A DNA stretch of 64,000 nucleotides from NCBI GenBank assembly GCA_002077065.1, contig NAJO01000009.1:62001-126000 (forward strand). Reading direction: 5' to 3'. Of the stretch, positions 1 through 11,384 are shown piece after piece. The DNA comes from Cryoendolithus antarcticus (taxonomy: Eukaryota > Ascomycota > Dothideomycetes > Cladosporiales > Cladosporiaceae). A program made the translations under genes and the position numbers. Position 1 is the first letter of the stretch, and each line of letters starts with the position of its first letter. The notes below the pieces were generated by a model. The model did not search any database. It saw only the letters and a program-made list of their open reading frames with translations, and was not told the origin of the DNA.

Positions 1-268
1 TGCATGTCTTGGAGGCGTCATCTATCTGCTACCAGCAGCCTGATAAGTATTATATTTCACAGTAAGACTTTCTGTCCACAACACACGCGCAAACCTCATT
101 CGGCAATCCGCTGGCAGTTGCAGGAATCCGACTTCCTCATCAAAGCTTATCCATATTCCCGAGGTCCTCCCACCAGCAGTGACGCTGTTGCCGTCAGAAA
201 GCGATCAGCACCTCGGAAGCAGGACCGTCTGACAGCCTCTTCCTGCGATACCGCCTCTCGGTAGGACC

Positions 269-718
269 ATGGACGCATACCCAACTCGCCCTTACACTCG
301 CAGCCAACGACCCTCATACCCTCATCTCTCCACGCAAACCTCATCAGCCTCGTCCTCGGCCTTTCAAAGCTCCTCAAGCCTCAGCTCGATCGCCTCACCA
401 AACTCAGCACACCCATCCTCCCGCCTCAACATGCCACCACAAGGCTACACGTCCGCACCTTTACCCTCACCCTCCAGCGCACAATCACAACGAAGTTACT
501 TCGGCTCGATAGGCGGCTCGACGCAAGCCTCACACCCTTCGTCACAACAAAGTCGATTACCTGCGCAGCAACAGCAGGCTTTTGTCGGACAGAGAGGAAA
601 CGGTGCTGGGGCTCCTGAAACGACGCCGTTCTTGAAGGACTTCAACCTTGTGGCCGAGGCCGCGAAGAGGGCGCAGATGGCGTGTTTGATGAGGGATATG
701 GGGGATGTTGAGTTGTGA
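269..718 (+). CDS. Small Ser/Gln-rich protein, function unknown
   Basis: This is a single-exon frame of 149 codons starting at the ATG at 269. I do not recognise the family. The first 110 residues are low-complexity, rich in Ser, Pro and Gln, and look disordered. The last 30 residues form a compact, probably helical block (FLKDFNLVAEAAKRAQMACL, followed by an acidic end) that looks like the conserved part. There is no signal peptide or membrane segment. Compositional bias on this strand fits coding sequence better than the antisense frames at 147-377 and 496-903. An upstream frame at 4-264 has no recognisable content and is taken as leader sequence. A short adaptor or regulatory protein is possible, but nothing in the sequence shows a role. 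Confidence 0.5.
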   Translation: MDAYPTRPYTRSQRPSYPHLSTQTSSASSSAFQSSSSLSSIASPNSAHPSSRLNMPPQGYTSAPLPSPSSAQSQRSYFGSIGGSTQASHPSSQQSRLPAQQQQAFVGQRGNGAGAPETTPFLKDFNLVAEAAKRAQMACLMRDMGDVEL

Positions 719-1642
719 GGTTGGACGAAGGCAGCTGGAGTGAGGGTTATGGGCGAAATGACGGTATATGAGGGCAGATTTGAGCGCATTGCATCAGGAG
801 TTTGGATAGGCGTTCCATGCGGAATGGGTGTCGGTGGCGACGATGGTTCGGTCACCCCGTTGAAGGCTTGAGCATTACACGGCGTCCTGGAGAGAGCAAG
901 CACCGTACTGTATGGTCTTGGATGGGCATCTTGTCAGATGAGGTGACTGATATCGATAGAGGGCTCGGAACAGCAGCTGATCAGTCAGTAATATGCTACA
1001 TTACTCATCAGATATCCATCGCTGTCGAATAGCTGATCTCCACGGGTGCGTGAAGGTAGAGCCTGAGCACCACACCACGCTGGTGCTAGACACAGGCAAG
1101 CACCTACAATAGTGCGGATTATAGAGTTATCGTCAGTGTTGCGACAGGGGATCATTGGTGCTGCCTTTCGTGGCGCTGTAACCCGTCGAATGACGAGGAG
1201 ACATCGTCGGCCTTGATCGTATCATAGTTCACGATCGCGACCATCTCTTGCTGCACTCGTGAAGCAGCCACAGCCATAAAATTCTCCTTACAATGCTTGT
1301 CGTGGCAAAGGGCAGGGCACATGCCGGAGCGCTTCATCTCGCTTGCCGGCGCGAGAGATTGCTGACCTAACCCACGCACCGCGCGCTTCCGTGAGGCCTT
1401 TGACCATCATTCTGTTTTGGAGGCGTCCCATTCTCACTTGCGCCATCTCATAGACTGTCATTACGCATATAATCCTCGCTCGCGACCGCGATACCGAGGA
1501 TCCGCGTGCTGCCGACTAGGATACGCCAGCTGGGGAGGCTGAGCTTGACGTCTGACAGCTACACCACACGGCAGACTCCGGACAACGCCATACTTCAGAT
1601 ACCTCGCGGTTGCGCGTTTCTTAGTGTCGTGTGTGCGTCGCG
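719..1642. other. Intergenic region upstream of the syntaxin gene
   Basis: This 0.9 kb lies between the small 269-718 gene and the syntaxin start. It holds the 3' end of the former and presumably the promoter of the latter. Only short frames without recognisable content are present on either strand. I see no repeat, tRNA or conserved protein fragment. Confidence 0.6.
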
Positions 1643-2907
1643 ATGTCGGGGTATAATCAGTACAGCGGGTATGGCGGGAACCCGTATGGGGGCGAAGCGC
1701 AGGGCGGGTATGGAGGTGGCAGTGGAGCGGGAACCGGCGCCGGAGCTGGAGCAGGAGGGTACGGATCATCGAATCCGTATGGCTCTGAGAACCCGTATGG
1801 AGGCGGTTATGGCTCGACAGCAGTAAGAGATCGCGCGCACAGAGATGGGTACAGCAATTCACTAACACCTGCACAGCAGCAACCCGCAACAGGTCTCCAG
1901 GCACCTCCCCTCGCGCACCAAGCATCGACCTACAGCCAACAAACGGAAGCCTCGACCTATTCCTCGCCCCAACACGACGTCCCCTTTGCCGGCCAGAATG
2001 CGCCGCCCGTCCCAGCTGTTCCCCAAGGCCACACCGAATACGTGCAACCCTCCAGCACAGTCCTCTCGAACCCCGACTTCCTCTCGCGTGTAGAAGCCGT
2101 AAAAGCAGATATCCGCACCCTTACAACCCACGTCTCGCAAATCGCCAGCCTGCACCAACAACAGCTCTCCTCCGCCGACTCTGGCTCCGCGTCCCGCTCG
2201 CTCGAGAGCATGGTAACGCAGACGCAAGTGCTGAACACGAGTATCAAAGACCAGATCAAGTTTCTGGAGACTGATGCGGCGCGGAGTAAAGGGAACCAGG
2301 TCAAGGATACGCAGATCCGGCAGCTGAAGGGGAGCTTCACGAAGCAATTGCAGGAGTTTCGGCAGGAGGAGGCGAGCTACGAGAAGAGGTATCGCGAGCA
2401 GATTGCACGGCAGTATAGGATTGTGAATCCCGAAGCGAGCGAGGGAGAGGTGAACGAGGCCGTGAATGCGGATTGGGGGAATGAGGGAGTTTTCCAGACT
2501 GCTGTACGCGTTGCCCTCCAGCCCATCAAGTTTTCTGCGGTCCACTGACAACAATTCCTTAGCTCAAATCCAACCGCAGCGCCACCGCAAACACAGTTCT
2601 CGGCGCCGTCCGCGCCCGGCACAACGACATCCAGAAAATCGAGCGCACAATGCTCGAACTGCAACAACTAATGGAAGACCTCGCCAGCACCATAGTCCTG
2701 CAAGACGCGCCGATCCAGCAAATCGAGCAGCACACCGAGAACGTGAAACACGACACCGAGGCCGGGAACGTGCAGTTGGACAAAGGGATCACGAGTGCGA
2801 AGCGCGCGCGGAAGCTGAAGTGGTGGTGTTTCTTTATCTGTGTGGCGATTGTGTGTATATTGGCGCTTGTGTTGGGGTTGTACTTCGGGTTGAATGCGAA
2901 GAAGTAG
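1643..2907 (+). CDS. SSO1: Plasma-membrane syntaxin (t-SNARE), Sso1/Sso2 type
   Basis: This is a Qa-SNARE that would pair with Sec9- and Snc-type partners to fuse exocytic vesicles with the plasma membrane. There are two exons, 1643-2503 and 2563-2907, separated by a 59-nt GT-AG intron, giving about 401 residues. Residues 1-60 are Gly/Tyr/Asn-rich (repeated NPYG). A Pro/Gln-rich stretch follows, then the helical Habc region starting near LSNPDFLSRVEAVK. The SNARE helix lies in exon 2 and carries the zero-layer Gln in the segment LQDAPIQQIEQHTENV. The protein ends with a basic KRARKLKWW anchor and one membrane segment. The start at 1643 is preferred to the in-frame 1631 because MSGYNQYSGYGG resembles family N-termini. 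It is longer than yeast Sso1 because of the disordered N-terminus. The intron interrupts the domain in frame (phase 0), so the gene looks intact. Confidence 0.93.
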
Positions 2908-3374
2908 GGGTGGAATTGGTTGGGGGGTAAGAAGGAGTGTTGTAATGATTGGAGAGGAGGGGCGGGGATAGGTGGATCTAATGCCGCGTGAGAAGGAAGA
3001 GAGAGGAGTGTTGGATCTAGGCTGCTCGAGGGCGATTCGCAGGCCGGCACCTGAGGTGTTCTGGCCGAGCGGGCGCTTGGTGTACATGAAAGTAAGCAGA
3101 ATGCAGAGGGTTTCGCTTCAAGAACTCTGCTCAAGTTTCTCAGTCTCGGTAGGCATCATGTCAACACCAAAAAGGGCGTGGAGACCGAATCCGGTGCGAG
3201 CTGAGCTCGTGGGGCTCGATTGCTAGCATTCAACCTAGGCAGCTGTTTTGGCAAAGCTGAAGATCAGCAGTGCCGACATCTTCTTCAAGTCGACCACATG
3301 CCACCGCACCGCTCCCAGCCGGCGCTACGTCGAACAACCATCCTCGCCATCCAACCTACACAGCCTCCACACCC
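2908..3374. other. Convergent 3' region between syntaxin and Vps23 genes
   Basis: This is a short convergent gap holding the 3' untranslated parts of both neighbours. The minus-strand frames across 2559-3134 are antisense shadows of syntaxin exon 2. I see no other feature. Confidence 0.6.
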
Positions 3375-5151
3375 TCACCCAACATCCAACCCCAACCCCC
3401 TAGCACACTTCCTAGCCAACACCATCTTCCCGAACCTCTCCCTCCCCAACCCCCTCATAAGCCTCACAAACTCCCCCGCCCCCACCCTTCCCTTATCAAG
3501 CGCCCTTTGCAGAGCCTCCATAGCCTCCCTAGCCGCCGCTTCCTCCGCGCAGAGCGTCCACAACTGCTGGCTAACGAGATTAGGCGCCACGAGTACCTCA
3601 TCGATAGGCGGTAAAGGTTTGGTCTTGGCGGCTTTGATCCGTGCGTCGCAGTCTGCAATACTCTTGTAGAGGATGGACTCGTTTGAAGCGAGATTCTGGT
3701 CGAGGTGGGAGAGGGTGGTGAGCTCGGCTTGGAGATTTGCGCGGGCGGCGAGGAGAGCGGAGTGTTGGGCTTGCAACGGGGTTATGGCGGCGAGGTTACG
3801 GGAGACTTGCTCTTGGGCTTGGGAAACCAACGAATTGGAGATGGCGTGGAGGAGGTGCTCTCGTTCGGGATTTGGCGGGATCGGCGGAGCTGGGGCAGCA
3901 GGACCGGAGGTGAGGATAGGGATGTCGAAGGGGTCGGAGAGGAGATCTTGAGGCGGTTGCGGGGGCTTCGGCTGCGGAGGGTAGGGTTGCGCGTAGTGTG
4001 GGCCTGGGGGCTGTGATTGCGGGTATTGGCCTTGATATTGTGGACCTGGTGGCTGCGCATGTGTCTGCGGTGGAGGCACAACTGGTCCTGGCTGTCGTGG
4101 GAGACCTTGCTGACCTGATCCATAACGTGGGTCGTACACTGGCTGCGGTCCTTGAGCATGTTGCATTGGTCGTTGACCTGCGAAGCAGCGGGGAGCTTCG
4201 ACTGGAGATACGGGGCTTTGGCTATGCTGTGGTTGGTACAATTGCTGCGGAGCTTGTTGGTTGTACGAAGCAGGATTTGCTTGGCCGTTGGGCGGCCGCC
4301 ACTGCTCGCGTACGTCGTAGGCGGTCTGACTACGGGGAAGTTGCCCATTCTGACTAGGCTGTGATCCTCTGCGATACTGCGATACAGACGATGCTTGACC
4401 TGGCAAAGGCGGCAGCGGCGGCCCATCCCTCTGCAAATTTCTCGAAGACACCCTCGGCGCATACACAGGGTCCTCTCCCGGCTTCGGTGGCCTTGGCGGC
4501 GGTGTACCACTAGCCGGCATCTCTACAGGCGGTAGACTTCCAGGCATCTGTTTCGGCGGCAGCACAGGTGGCCCAGCGCCCTGATTCCGCACGGGCTGCT
4601 GACCTCTTTGTGGACTCGGACGCCTGTACTGCTGCTGCTGCGCCTTGCTAATCACAGGCGGCTCTCTCGCGAAAGCCTGCTGCAGATAGCTAAGGAAGTC
4701 CACCACACTCACACGATCCCACATCCCGCTCCAGTCCCGCAGATACGGATGGTACACCCTCCCATCCACACCCACGTGCTGGCCAGGTCGGACTAACATT
4801 TCTTTCCCGGGTGTGACATACACAGTCGGTGCCTCTTGCGGGTACGACAGAGGGATCCATAGCTTGACTGGGAAGCGGTATAGGGTGCCTCTGAAGTCTA
4901 CCGGAAGGGTGCCAGAGACTGTGGTGAGGAGTGCGGAGCCGCCGGTCTCGTAGGTGTAGACTTCAGTTCGGGGGCTGAGGGAGGGGAATGAGGCGAGGGT
5001 GTGGGCGATATCTGAGTAGGCGCGTTGGGGGTCTTGGTATTCCTGTGGACTGTGTGAGTGGGAGATGGGAGGAGAGGTTTGGGTGGAGTGAAGTACCTAC
5101 GTGCAGCACACTGTAGAGCCACGAGAGCACTTTCTCGGGGACTTGGGCCAT
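3375..5151 (-). CDS. VPS23: ESCRT-I subunit Vps23/Tsg101 homolog
   Basis: This ESCRT-I subunit binds ubiquitinated cargo at endosomes and, in fungi, also takes part in pH signalling. Exon 1 is 5101-5151 (17 codons, MAQVPEKVLSWLYSVLH) and exon 2 is 3375-5042, separated by a 58-nt intron with a GTAGGT donor, giving about 572 residues. Residues 18-150 form a UEV domain, an E2-like fold without catalytic Cys; visible motifs are YQDPQRAYSDIAHTL, FRGTLYRFPVKLWIPLSYP and VTPGKEMLVRPGQHV. A long Pro/Gln-rich linker rich in PPQP and PPRPPKP follows, then a coiled coil near residues 400-470 and the C-terminal steadiness box with the LDKGRVGAGEFVRLMRGLGR pattern. The start at 5151 is chosen over the in-frame Met at 5217 because MAQVPEKVL matches family starts. 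The gene is intact. Confidence 0.93.
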
Positions 5152-5957
5152 GATTGGGTCTTGAGTCGTGATTGTGGTGCCCAATGGACCTGTCTGAGGT
5201 CTGATTGAATCCTTCAAGTCATTGTGATCATGCTCGCATCACAAAGGAGAGCTTGAGAGTTGGAGGTCCTTCAAGCAGAGTCCATATGTGTGATGCCTGC
5301 TGGGGTCGGAGTCCGCAGGCCAAGTCTGAAGTGGGGTTGGCAGTCGAGATGCGGCCCAGTCAATCTTTGGGTGCTCGACTCGCTACTTGCCCTTCACACC
5401 GCCATGGTCGTCTAGATCAATGCTGGCAATCGAGCGAGAGCAATCACGCATGGCAGTCAGGGTCGCATGGCAACTATTGACGAAGAAGAGGTAAGGTAGC
5501 AGCACAAAATCACATTAACTAAAAAGACATTATGTACAACATTATCTCGACCTCGCCGTCTCCTCAGCCACCAGAATCAGCAGCCGTCGGATCGATCCAG
5601 CATGCCGCCAACACGTGCTGTGAGAAGATGTGCTAGCAGCGCAAGAAGGCGGCAGATATGCACACATTGCCTCCCCTCCTTAACCATCTTCCTCGACCAC
5701 CACACAGCGCACATATGAAAGAGAAGGGCAACAGCTTCGAAGCTTGCAGAACAATCGTGGTACCACCATCCAGTAGCGTTGACGAGGTGGATATGCTCGG
5801 ACCGGCCGTGAGTTGATAGGTTTGGCGAGTCGCTCAAATCGACAATGCGGGTAGGGTATCATGTACAAGCAGTCGGGCCGGCCGGTGAATATGGCAGAGA
5901 TGCGATGAAGATTGACGGCAGTGAAGATCCGGCGTAGTGCGAAGGTTGTGCACACGT
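5152..5957. other. Intergenic region: Vps23 promoter and SUN-gene 3' region
   Basis: About 0.8 kb separates the start of the vps23 homolog from the stop of the SUN-family gene, both on the minus strand. It should contain the vps23 promoter and the SUN-gene 3' untranslated region. Short frames here lack recognisable content. Confidence 0.6.
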
Positions 5958-7370
5958 CTATGAGAAGACGAAGGTAGCTGTGCCGGATGCAACGGAGACC
6001 TGGTGAGTAGTGTCAGTGAGTTGTCATATCAAGGTTAGAACGGTATGACTTACAGTGCACCCCGTGCTTGAGCTGCATCCAGCATCACCGCAGTACTGTC
6101 CATTGCTGTACTTGCACTTCCCACTAACATTATCCCCGACAATCTCAACGGAGAAGTCAAGCTTCGCGTCGGTAGTAGGCGCGTTCTGGAAGATAGACAA
6201 CCAGGCACGACCACCGCTGTAGCCGACGCCCAAGTTGAGCGGCGCGTAGTTACCCCATGGGCTACCGGGGCTTCCCCACTGGCAGGCATCGGAGACTGAC
6301 ACGCCCTCGGGATTGACGTAGTACTGTGCGCTGGTCTTGCCGCCCTTCCAGTTGTAGTAGCGGTCAGCGTCAGGGCAGGTGAGGGGGTAGCTCTGGCCTG
6401 GCTGAGTGTCGAGAGGCACAGTCTCGCCTTCAGTGCCGGGGTAGTCGGTACGGCAGACGGCTGCGTTGCTGCTAAGCTTGTTCTGGACTTGGACGTCGAC
6501 CTTGGAAGTACCTGGCATGCACAGCTTGGAGCTCATGGCAGTGTTAGTGAGGTGAAGCTTGCCACCCTGACAGAGGATACCGCCAACGGACTGGCCGGTC
6601 GCACCCTGAGTCTCTGGCCACTGCGCCTTTTGGTAGCCAGCTGGGCAAGCGTACGAGCAGTAGGAGCCCTCAGTGCAGCCTCCACCGTGGATGGCAGTCA
6701 AGATGTTCGCGAAACCGGCATTCGTGGTCTCTGGTGTCTGCACGCCAGTCCAGCCACCAAGACCCATCCAGTGCACGTCCACAGCTCCGTAGTCAGAGGG
6801 AAAGTGGCTGCAGTCGAGTTGGCCGTCAGGGAAGTCCTGGTCGACGCCGGAGCCACCGGACGAGCCAACGGAAGGTCCATTGTTGTTGCCGCCTTTGTTT
6901 GCTTGAGGCGAGGGAGCCGCTGGGCTGGGACTGGGAGCGACGTACTCAGACGAAGATGAAGTAGGTGCCGGGGCGACGTATTCGGAGGAGCTTGACGTGG
7001 TCGTGGGCGCGGCCTCTGGTGTAGACTCGGATGTAGTCACCGGGGCGACGTACTCAGACGTGGGCGAAGGTGGAGGAGGTGCGACGTACGCCGCTTGCGT
7101 CTCCGGGGCGACGAATGTCGATGATGGCGCTGACGAGAGCTGACCGTTCTGCGCCAGTACCAGTGTCCCGTTCGCCAATCCCTCCCTTACTTCGCCCTCG
7201 CTGATGAATCGGCCATTGAGCTCGTACACGATGACGGTTGGGCCAGGTACGCTGATGACCTCAACAGGTGTAGGGTCGCGCTTTGCGACGTGATGGTGGC
7301 GTTGATGTTGGTGCTGAGCAGCAGACGCAAGCGCCGCGACGCTCAGCAAGATGACTGCGACTCTCTTCAT
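5958..7370 (-). CDS. Secreted SUN-family cell-wall protein (GH132)
   Basis: This is a member of the fungal SUN family (Sim1/Uth1/Nca3/Sun4; GH132), secreted proteins that remodel beta-glucan during septation and wall growth. Exon 1 is 6054-7370 and exon 2 is a 14-codon terminal exon at 5958-5999, separated by a 54-nt intron, giving 452 residues. It has a signal peptide (MKRVAVILLSVAALASA), a His-rich KR-terminated stretch that may be a Kex2 site, and a Thr/Ser/Pro linker with repeated SSSSEYVAP units (about residues 100-155). The SUN domain starts near DQDFPDGQLDCSHFPSDYGA and ends with the Cys cluster CKYSNGQYCGDAGCSSSTGC. Without the intron the frame runs on to an unrelated tail; splicing restores the usual VSVASGTATFVFS end. 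The gene is intact. Confidence 0.92.
6938..7075 (-). repeat. Short repeats coding the SSSSEYVAP linker of the SUN protein
   Basis: Three to four imperfect copies of a roughly 30-60 nt unit encode (T/S)SEYVAP motifs in the linker of the SUN-family protein. Such Ser/Thr-Pro repeats are probable O-mannosylation sites and often vary in copy number between strains (family knowledge). Confidence 0.6.
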
Positions 7371-9275
7371 TGCGGCTTGCTAATGATGCTTTGTAGTGAT
7401 GGTGGTCGTCGCGGTCGGTGTCAGCTCTTGTGACTGGAATGCGACAGTACTCGACAATGCTCCAGTGAATCCACACTGGCGATGTACTTGATCGAAGTGA
7501 CGGAAGTATGCGCTGTGTGTCGCGTGATTATGTTGTCGCAGTTCCTCGGAGGCTGGAGTCGACGCGTGCAGCTAGTCAATGGCTTTGTGCTGTTGGAAGA
7601 ATAGACGAGTCTTCTTATTGTTGATAGTTCGTTCAGTGAATCGTTTCCAATGAGTGAAATGGAGGCAAAAGCTCCAGGTGGAATGGCTGTCAAGCAAGTG
7701 AATGGCAGCAACCTCTCTCTCACAGCTTCGAGCGCGACGACGAGAAGGGTATGCAGAACGGGTGCGAGCGACAGGGAACAAAAGGCAATGCGGAGGGATA
7801 AAGGAGATGTGCTACCCTGCCTCATCTCGCCTGTTGCCAGAAGTCTGGGGTAGTCGCGCGCTAAGCTATGCACGAAATTGCTATAGAGCTAAATGCGGAC
7901 GGGAGAACGACCTCATAGGGTGCGGCATCTGCTTTTCCTGATGCCATTTGCCACGCTACAAGGCTTGGTCGTTGCGGTCATTTCCAGAGCAACGCTTGAT
8001 CGAAGTGCCGTATGATAATTATGATCAGGCTGCTTGGGCATGGCGCTTGCGCGAGTCGCCGTTGGCAGATGAGGACAACAGTTCGACTGCCGATCGCTGG
8101 CCACAGCAGGTGGCCGTGAACGCGTCGGCGGGTATGTGGACCGTCTAGTAGCGTGTGCGACTTCGCCTCGTTCTGCTTGGCGTCGTGGTGAACTCGTGTG
8201 TCGCCATGCGCTGTTTGTGCGTGGAGTAGTGCAGATGGCTGTTTGCCATGACTATCAGCCGGGAGTGGTACAAATCATGATTGCCGTCATGCTGTGATCG
8301 TTACGGACACCTCTTGCCGTGATCAGTCATGTCGCTTCTTGTCTTCGGTATTGCTCATTATATGCTTCCATGGCAATATCCAAGTTCGCCAATCCGCATG
8401 GAGTAGCTGCGGAGGTTGAGAGTGGAGAGGAAGATCGACCGCTAACACGCGTACCTGCATTTGCGTCAACGTCTTTGTCATAACTCATAGCTAGACAGAA
8501 GTGTACGTCGGGCTGGGCCTCTTCGACCGCGCTTCCATTCCTCCACGAGACAACAACAAAATGCGATGCGCGAGTATGACCTAGGCGCACGTGAGCATTC
8601 AACTTCAGGCACTCTGTCCCGTCGGCTTGTTCTCTGATTGCGACTGTTGTGGAGCAGAGCTGTGGCAACCAAGTCTGCGCCGTGGGGAAAACACACTCCG
8701 CACCGCCGTCGATGCTGGGGCTTCCAAGCTGCCCTCTGTGCCGGCGTCGTCAGCATGGCTTGCAAAGTCGGTGGAGCGATCACTCCATGATGGGATGGGT
8801 AGAAGACTGACAGGCGGCGGTAGAGTGTGTATCTCCAAAGATATCCTAGGCGTCCGGTTCAGGGTCGCTCCTTCCTCGCATTCTACACTCCTTCCATCTT
8901 CCCTTGCTCACGGAACATACTAGCATGAGCCAGTACAACTTGTGTCAGCTTGTGTTACCACCGCTATCGATGCCTGATGATCATATGAGGGGGGATGCCT
9001 TAGGGCTCCTTCTAGTTCGTTGGTAAGAGCTTTCTTAGTCGTCGACACTACAAAACCGACTTCAAATCGGCAAATCCACCATCAACACCTTTCTTTGACC
9101 GCCACCTTCGACATCTTCACTTATCCTATACTACAACCACTACCACGCGCTTGCACGGATCCTGACAGCTAGGGAGCATGTGGCTCTCCGCGATAGACAG
9201 TCTCAAGCCGTTGAGATCCTGATCCGACACTCTCTTATACTCTTTGTACGTCCATAACCTTCAAGCCCGTTCGCG
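7371..9275. other. Long divergent intergenic region (SUN gene / SET gene)
   Basis: This 1.9 kb separates two divergently transcribed genes and must hold both promoters. Several short frames occur on both strands (for example 7421-7873 minus and 8591-8923 plus), but none shows a recognisable domain or plausible splice partners. I see no tRNA, repeat or transposon remnant. Confidence 0.55.
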
Positions 9276-10607
9276 ATGGCAGGCTCTTTGACGATCATGC
9301 TTTGGCAGATGTTTGCCAGTACCCAACCTACAATGGCCGACCCACTTACAAATGACAGCAGGGATAAGACAGGAGCCACGGATTCAGATATAGCCAAAGC
9401 GTATCCTACGATGGATCCGTATAGACTACTCACACTCTCGCGCCCTGCGCAAATCCTCCCAATCGTCGAGATGCCGTTGCTGGAAGACTGCTACGAGATT
9501 CGCGACTCTCCCCTCCATGGCAAAGGCATCTTCGCCACGATGGACATTCCCGCTAAAAGCCTGATCATGTACGAGCGTGCGGCATGGACCATCCCGAAGA
9601 AGTGGCTCCTCAAGATGTATCCGTTCGATCCTGACGGAAAGGGACCACACCTGATCAACCAGCATTTCGACTCCTGCGTGGCCAACATGACAGACGATAA
9701 TGACGAGGTGAACAAGGCGGCTGTGGAAGCTGTGTTCGCGCTTGACGGTGGCTTCGAAGGTATTGAGGATCCGATAGACGAACTGTCAAAGCTGGACCTC
9801 GCCCGCGGACTGGCGAGGATTGTGGCGAAGAACGCGAAGTCCCACTACTTCAAGAACGGCGAGCGCAACTGGGTGGCAATTTTCCAGGATCCTTCCCGCC
9901 TGAACCATAGCTGTATGCTCAGCGCGGAGATGCACCTGTGGCAGTTCAAGGACGGTCCACGAACAGACACTTGCACGCAAGTCCGGGCTGCACGCGACAT
10001 CAAGAAGGGTGAAGAAATTACTCTGCAGTACACCCGACCATTCGATACCACCGAGATCAGAGAAGCTTACCTTAGCTTTCACGACATCGTGTGTGCCTGC
10101 ACTTTGTGCACCGGCGGCAAGAATCGGGTCATTCGATCTGATAAGCGCCGTGAGAAGATGCAGCAGGCATGGGACGCGATGCAGATCGACTTTACGCGGC
10201 TGTCAGCAGCCATAGAGCGTCCTCCACTTCTGAAGACGCAGAAGGCAATGCTCGAACGAGAGCAGTATATGGCGGAGGCCGGGGAAGCGATCATGAAGAG
10301 CATGAACGAGATCGACTCGAGACTGAAGCCTGAAGATCAGGTTGGCAACTTCATGATGTGGCATCTGTAAGTCCAACACCATGACCTGATATACCCTGTT
10401 CCGTACCTTACTGATCCCTTGTCCAGGCTACAGACCTTCTGCGAAGCTCTTCGTTTCGGCACTCGAGACAAGCAGCTGATCGTTGCTTCCATCGAGCGGT
10501 TCCTAGCCCTTGGGGAGTCCTTCAAAGAGCTCCACGCGGGCGTCACGGCGGCCTACACGGCGCAGCTGGCGTTGCTGCAGCGGAAGATCGCGTCCGAGGG
10601 TGCGTGA
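9276..10607 (+). CDS. SET-domain protein, probable protein lysine methyltransferase
   Basis: Two exons, 9276-10366 and 10427-10607, are separated by a 60-nt GT-AG intron (phase 2) and give about 423 residues. The SET core begins near residue 70 with YEIRDSPLHGKGIFATMDIP (the GxGxFA-type N-motif). The catalytic signature is DPSRLNHSCMLSAEMHL (a variant of the RFINHSC motif), followed by ARDIKKGEEITLQYTRPFD, the E-E-(I/L)-x-x-x-Y motif. A post-SET-like Cys pair follows in CACTLC. The fold is shared by fungal SET proteins resembling the SMYD/Set5/Set6 group, which use S-adenosylmethionine to methylate Lys; the substrate cannot be told from sequence. The N-terminal 60 residues include a hydrophobic stretch and are poorly conserved, so later in-frame Mets, such as the one at MADPLTND, remain possible starts. 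Confidence 0.85.
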
Positions 10608-11384
10608 TGCTGCACAGAGCGCCATCGGTCGCATATCGACCGGCTAGACATGAATTCAACAAGAGGATTTTGGATGGCGAAGACTATATTGTGGTGACAG
10701 GAGAGGTTAGCCATGGGTGACAGTGCTGCTTAGATGGACGATAGAGGTGGTGGCCTTGGATATACTGCATTGATGATGGTCGGATCTACCTGCCTCTTGA
10801 TTCGTAGTTGGGCACGTGAGTGCAAAGGTAACATGACTCCAAGTAGAATAGTACACGGGTGACGTCGGTCTTGTCGACCTCTACCCTTGCACTTAACGCC
10901 AAGGTGATGTCTGCTTGGCAACGCAGCTCAATGGCTTGTCGCCTTCCCTCCACAGACCTCGTCTCCGCTTCGCAATCAATCTTCACCTCTCACCATCGAC
11001 CTTGCAGCGTCGCAGCGGAGAACATGCGATACCACCTCTTGGCATAACGTCGTGCTTCCTGGGAACCCTCACGCGATATTGACGTCTGCAGCGGGGGAGA
11101 TGCTTGCCTGTCCATCTCTCTTTCGTATCGCCAGCGTGCTATCTCTTGGCCTGGCGGACCATGTCTTCATCAAGAAGGCACCATGAAGCTCGGCGCATGA
11201 AGTGCTGCAGGCACGTCAAGCTACCGCAGGTCCTGCTTGCGCAATGCGCTTCAAAACAAGCAGAGCCATGCAACACCCGCAGCCGTGAACCGAACCTCTG
11301 CGAGGGCATAAGTATAGTGATCCGCGCTTTTGGTTGCTTCGATTGAATCTATCTCATTTCTTGTTCAAAGTCAATTCATCAATT
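10608..11384. other. Intergenic region upstream of the M28 peptidase
   Basis: This 0.8 kb holds the 3' end of the SET gene and the promoter of the secreted aminopeptidase. An A/T-rich TATA-like element (ataagtata, about 11309-11317) lies roughly 70 bp before the ATG. Nothing else is recognisable. Confidence 0.45.

Noticed and set aside
1862..2667. Long minus-strand frames opposite the syntaxin gene
   Set aside because: They are antisense shadows; the plus strand encodes a recognisable SNARE and the antisense proteins have no domain.
3220..4364. Several plus-strand frames opposite vps23
   Set aside because: They mirror the proline-rich linker and coiled coil of vps23 on the other strand and show no independent content.
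8591..8923. Plus-strand frame of 110 codons in the 7.4-9.3 kb gap
   Set aside because: No domain, signal peptide or splice partner, and an equally long antisense frame is present.
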